64,000 nt of DNA from Bacteroidales bacterium. Its GTDB lineage: Bacteria; Bacteroidota; Bacteroidia; Bacteroidales; UBA932. The stretch spans positions 161,037-225,036 of the forward strand of contig JAGBAO010000013.1 in the NCBI GenBank assembly GCA_017938925.1. Direction: 5' to 3'. A program made the position numbers and the translations under genes. Shown here in pieces: positions 60,831-64,000 of this stretch (position 1 is the stretch's first letter; the number at the start of each line of letters is the position of its first letter). The notes beneath the pieces were generated by a model that was not told where the DNA came from, searched no databases, and saw only the letters and a list, made by a program, of their open reading frames with translations.

Positions 60831-60915
60831 AAGTCCGCGATAATCGTCGCAGAAAAACTGTCTGTCGGTCCCATCAACAGGACTCCACGAACTGATTTCC
60901 GGCAACTGACCATAT

Positions 60916-60945
60916 AAAAAAAGAGGTCCGGAAATTCCGGACCTC
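60916..60945 (-). terminator. rpsA: Intrinsic terminator of rpsA
   Basis: On the minus strand, 11-base GC-rich arms (GAGGTCCGGAA and its complement, 60923-60945) around a one-base centre are followed by a run of seven T, 22 bases after the rpsA stop. Confidence 0.9.
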
Positions 60946-60966
60946 AGATTATTTATGTGAAAACAA

Positions 60967-62802
60967 TTACTTGTTCTCGAGCTGGCTCTTAAGTGCTGCG
61001 AGTGCGTCGAGGTCACCAAGAGTGGTCTTCTCTACGCTTGAGTTGATCTTCTTCACAGCCTTCTTGGTGCTTTCAACCTCAGCTGCTGCCTTCTGAGCTC
61101 TTTCCTCAACTGCTGCTGCGTAAGTCTTAGCATGTGAAAGGGTCACCTTCTTAGCGTTTCTCTTGAGCTCAGTCACCTTGAATGCGAGAGTCTCACCTGA
61201 AACCGGCATTGTGCCGTCTTCCTTAGCAAGCTCACGGTTGAAGCAGAATGCGTCAACGTCGCCCTCAAGTTCTACAACTGCGCCCTTCTCGTTTACAGAA
61301 GCAATCTTAGCCTCAACTACAGTACCTACTGCATACTTAGCCTCGATCTCATCCCATGGGTTAGGGAGGAGCTGCTTGTGTCCGAGTGACAGCTTGTGGT
61401 TCTCCTCGTCGAAGTCAAGGATTACAACCTCGATAGCATCACCTGCTGCAACGAGCTCTGACGGATGCTTGATCTTGTTCCAAGAGAGGTCGCTGATGTG
61501 AACGAGTCCCTCGATTCCTTCCTCAAGCTCAGCGAATACGCCGAAGTTTGTGATATTGCGTACAGTTGCTGTGTGCTTTGAACCTACTGCATACTTCTCG
61601 CGGATGTTCTCCCAAGGGTTTGCAACGAGCTGCTTCAGACCAAGTGACATCTTCTTCTCCTCGCGGTCGAGAGTGAGGATCTGTGCCTCAACCTCGTCAC
61701 CTGCCTTAAGGAAGTCAGATGCGATGCGGAGTCTTGGAGACCATGACATCTCTGAAACGTGGATAAGACCCTCTACACCTGGCTCAACCTCTACGAATGC
61801 ACCGTAGTCAGCGATGAGGACAACCTTACCCTTAACCTTGTCACCAACCTTGAGGTTTGCATCGAGTGCATCCCAAGGATGAACTGTGAGCTGCTTGAGA
61901 CCGAGAGCGATTCTCTTCTTAGACTCATCGAAGTCGAGGATAACGACGTTGATCTTCTGGTCAAGAGCAACGACTTCCTCCGGATGGTTGATACGTCCCC
62001 ATGAGAGGTCAGTGATGTGGATGAGACCGTCAACACCGCCGAGGTCAACGAATACACCGTAACCTGTGATGTTCTTGACAGTACCCTCGAGCACCTGACC
62101 CTTCTCGAGCTTGCCGATGATCTCGCTCTTCTGCTGCTCGAGCTCTGCCTCGATGAGAGCCTTGTGGGACACTACTACGTTGCGGAACTCCTGGTTGATC
62201 TTCACGATCTTGAAGTCCATAGTTGTGTCAACATACTGATCGTAGTCGCGGATAGGCTTGATGTCGATCTGTGAACCTGGGAGGAATGCCTCGATTCCGA
62301 ATACGTCCACGATCATACCGCCCTTTGTGCGAGTCTTCACGTAACCCTTTACGATCTCGTTTGCATTGAATGCAGCATTTACCATATCCCAAGAACGGAG
62401 CTGGCGTGCCTTCTTGTGTGAAAGGATAAGCTGTCCTTTCCTGTCCTCTGTGTTCTCAACGAACACCTCAACCTTGTCACCTACTGCGAGGTCCTGGTTG
62501 TAACGGAACTCAGGAGCCATGATGACACCTTCGCTCTTGTAGCCGATGTTCACGATAACCTCTCTCTTGCTGATGGCTGTAACAACGCCCTCAACAACTT
62601 CACCCTCAACTACCTTAGAGAGTGTCTGGTTGTACTGCTCAGCGATTTCCTCTACTGATGCACCGTAAACGTCGTCGTTCTCAAACGCATCCCAGTCGAA
62701 GTTCTCTGGAGCGACTGAAGCGTTAAGAACGCTCTTCTTGGTTTCTTCTACTGCTGGAGCTACCTCTGGAGTAACCTCAGCAACTGTCTTGTTTTCTTCC
62801 AT
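60967..62802 (-). CDS. rpsA: 30S ribosomal protein S1
   Basis: 611 residues from the ATG at 62802 (MEENKTVAEV); seven upstream in-frame codons (MFFQNLI) are less likely. Six S1 RNA-binding repeats of about 75-85 residues follow in order: GEVVEGVVTAISKREVIVNI, NEIVKGYVKTRTKGGMIVDV, GQVLEGTVKNITGYGVFVDL, GDKVKGKVVLIADYGAFVEV, GSKHTATVRNITNFGVFAEL and GTVVEAKIASVNEKGAVVEL. The last is the most diverged. The acidic N-terminus and Lys-rich, charged tail are usual for Bacteroidota S1. It recruits and unfolds mRNA on the small subunit. It is a single-gene unit with its own promoter and terminator, marking the end of the accessory region. Confidence 0.97.
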   Translation of the reverse strand: MEENKTVAEVTPEVAPAVEETKKSVLNASVAPENFDWDAFENDDVYGASVEEIAEQYNQTLSKVVEGEVVEGVVTAISKREVIVNIGYKSEGVIMAPEFRYNQDLAVGDKVEVFVENTEDRKGQLILSHKKARQLRSWDMVNAAFNANEIVKGYVKTRTKGGMIVDVFGIEAFLPGSQIDIKPIRDYDQYVDTTMDFKIVKINQEFRNVVVSHKALIEAELEQQKSEIIGKLEKGQVLEGTVKNITGYGVFVDLGGVDGLIHITDLSWGRINHPEEVVALDQKINVVILDFDESKKRIALGLKQLTVHPWDALDANLKVGDKVKGKVVLIADYGAFVEVEPGVEGLIHVSEMSWSPRLRIASDFLKAGDEVEAQILTLDREEKKMSLGLKQLVANPWENIREKYAVGSKHTATVRNITNFGVFAELEEGIEGLVHISDLSWNKIKHPSELVAAGDAIEVVILDFDEENHKLSLGHKQLLPNPWDEIEAKYAVGTVVEAKIASVNEKGAVVELEGDVDAFCFNRELAKEDGTMPVSGETLAFKVTELKRNAKKVTLSHAKTYAAAVEERAQKAAAEVESTKKAVKKINSSVEKTTLGDLDALAALKSQLENK

Positions 62803-62905
62803 GATTAAATTTTGAAAAAACAAACTAGTGGGTTAAACATTATTTATTGTGCTTTGCCTGAGCCGCTTACATATAAAGAAAGCGCGCCTTCGGTCTAAAA
62901 GCGCG

Positions 62906-62936
62906 CAAAAATATGGATAATTTTCGGAATCTCAAA
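62906..62936 (-). promoter_or_regulatory. rpsA: Promoter of rpsA
   Basis: TTTG (62933-62936) lies 19 bases from TATTTTTG (62906-62913) on the minus strand, an excellent match. Transcription should start near 62899. A GCGCGC inverted repeat (62882-62887 and 62901-62906) overlaps the start region and may be a control element. Confidence 0.65.
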
Positions 62937-62975
62937 GAGTTTCGTCAGAAATTCCTTCCTTTTTGAAAGCCTCTG

Positions 62976-64000
62976 TCATTCAGATGCCGCAGTGACGGTC
63001 CATCTGCCGTCCGTTCCCTGCGAAGCCAAATATCCTTCTGCAAGATAGTCTGTCGGATCTTCCAGGTAGACTCCTCCGCTGACCTTGATCGTCGCGAGGG
63101 ACTTTTCATAGTCTCCATAACTGTAAAATCCCCATGCTCCGTTGAAGGTTCCTCCGCTGATGTTCAGGGCCTCGATGTTCGTCTTGTTCGATCCTCCGGT
63201 CAGGGCTATGTCGCCGTTGAAGGTGCCGCCGCTTACATCTATAAGGACGTTCTTCATGTCGTTGCCGTAGCTGTACGAATAGACTGCCTGATTATATGTC
63301 TGGTCGTTGCTGGTCAGGGTGCCGCCGGTGACCGTGAGTTTCATGATCGGAGCCACTGCCGCATTGTTGGAAGCCAGCTGTATCCAGACTGCACGATAGC
63401 CGGTTATGGTACCTCCGTTGACTGTCACGTCGATCTCCCCTGCACCACCGTTGAACATCCGGACCGCGATGTCTCCTCCTGACTGGGTCAGCACGCTTCC
63501 TTCGTTCACAATCAGTTTCGCACCGGCATAATTATCAATTACATACGATGCTCCTCCCTTCTTGGTCTTATTTTCGAGAACAGCGTTTTCCACTGTCAGC
63601 GTGCCCTCGTTCCTGATGGTGTTGTTCGCATAGCCAGGATAGTCAGGCAGGCCGTCCTCTCCCCACTGGGTGTCAGGGGTGGTCGCGGCAAAGGAAAGGG
63701 TGCCGTTCCTGATGGTCAGATCCGCTCCGGCCTTCACTGAAAGGAGGTAGGATGCAGCCGCCGAGGTGGCGACGTCGGATATTGTCTTTCCATTCAGATC
63801 GAGGACGGCTGTCTTGCCAGCCGCAAGTACGAGAGGTGCGTCCAGATCAACATCTTCTACAATTGTAATAATCTGATTGTCAGCTGCATCAAGCGCTGCC
63901 TGAAGAGTCTTGTAGGTGGTTCCTCCTATCACCGCCACATATTCCACTCCCATGCTTCCTCTTTTCGGAGTCGCACGGCTTACCGTCTGATTCGTCCAGG
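62976..64000 (-). CDS. C-terminal part of a beta-solenoid surface protein (partial)
   Basis: The frame is open to the window edge (WTNQTVSRATPKRGSMGVEY and onward), so the ATG at 63953 is probably internal and the N-terminus lies outside. The visible 341 residues start with a domain seen in many gut bacterial surface proteins (VAVIGGTTYKTLQAALDAAD, ITIVEDVDLDAPLVLAAGKT, VLDLNGKTIS). Beta-helix rungs follow, each with Gly-Gly-Thr-Phe or Gly-Gly-Thr-Ile turns (TVNGGTITGYRAVWIQ, VTGGTLTSND, VSGGTFNGDI, ISGGTFNGAW). It ends DGRWTVTAASE with no sorting domain. It lies 174 bases upstream of the rpsA start, in the same direction. Probably an adhesin-like protein; function unknown. Confidence 0.7.
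   Translation of the reverse strand, partial: WTNQTVSRATPKRGSMGVEYVAVIGGTTYKTLQAALDAADNQIITIVEDVDLDAPLVLAAGKTAVLDLNGKTISDVATSAAASYLLSVKAGADLTIRNGTLSFAATTPDTQWGEDGLPDYPGYANNTIRNEGTLTVENAVLENKTKKGGASYVIDNYAGAKLIVNEGSVLTQSGGDIAVRMFNGGAGEIDVTVNGGTITGYRAVWIQLASNNAAVAPIMKLTVTGGTLTSNDQTYNQAVYSYSYGNDMKNVLIDVSGGTFNGDIALTGGSNKTNIEALNISGGTFNGAWGFYSYGDYEKSLATIKVSGGVYLEDPTDYLAEGYLASQGTDGRWTVTAASE

Overview
The window is chromosomal DNA from a member of the Bacteroidota, most likely order Bacteroidales. The reasons are three complete SusC/SusD pairs, many lipoproteins with a Cys near residue 17-29, fimbrillin-like, BACON and GLUG surface modules, an ECF sigma/FecR pair, a six-domain ribosomal protein S1, and promoters of the Bacteroides type (TTG or TTTG, 19-21 bases, TAnnTTTG). 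The genus cannot be fixed from the sequence alone. No tRNA, rRNA, insertion sequence, integrase or CRISPR array was seen.

Region 1 (minus strand, 16042 down to 1) is one long operon. It runs: micro-protein, fimbrillin/GLUG lipoprotein, calcineurin-like phosphoesterase, SusC, SusD, BACON/GLUG lipoprotein, DUF5689 protein, S1/P1 nuclease, and the start of another exported protein. It holds a nuclease and a phosphoesterase but no polysaccharide-cleaving enzyme, so nucleic acids or phosphate esters are a plausible substrate. A divergent plus-strand pair (LacI-type regulator and GH3 glycosidase, 16255-19544) shares the control region, where a LacI-like palindrome overlaps the expected operon start. 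A convergent DeoR-type regulator follows (19541-20305).

Region 2 (minus strand, 42255 down to 20393) is an ECF sigma/FecR-controlled locus: sigma factor, FecR, SusC with an STN domain, SusD, DUF1735/discoidin surface protein, endonuclease/exonuclease/phosphatase, a TIM-barrel-like hydrolase, a phosphoesterase fused to a GH2 beta-galactosidase, a second micro-protein, a fimbrillin/beta-helix lipoprotein, and a BACON/GLUG/SGNH-esterase lipoprotein.

Region 3 (plus strand, 42572-45724) encodes sn-glycerol-1-phosphate dehydrogenase, a lipoprotein and a DeoR regulator, and ends in a strong bidirectional terminator. Region 4 begins with a minus-strand DeoR regulator broken by one base in a 9-G tract (45781-46546). 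Divergent from it is a plus-strand locus (46759-60571): SusC, SusD, fimbrillin-like lipoproteins, a GH105 unsaturated uronyl hydrolase, a BNR-4-type propeller (possible polysaccharide lyase), a fimbrillin/SGNH-hydrolase fusion, a third micro-protein and more lipoproteins. The pairing suggests use of an acidic polysaccharide. A repeat-rich spacer, rpsA and part of a surface protein close the window.

Two themes stand out. First, three 44-48 residue micro-proteins share NYxxP, GxLCxS and a C-terminal FNW, and each stops 2-4 bases before the first possible start codon of a fimbrillin-like lipoprotein. Second, long G/C tracts (7-9 bases) sit in a regulator, a SusC, a fimbrillin/GLUG lipoprotein and an intergenic leader, which looks like slipped-strand phase variation.
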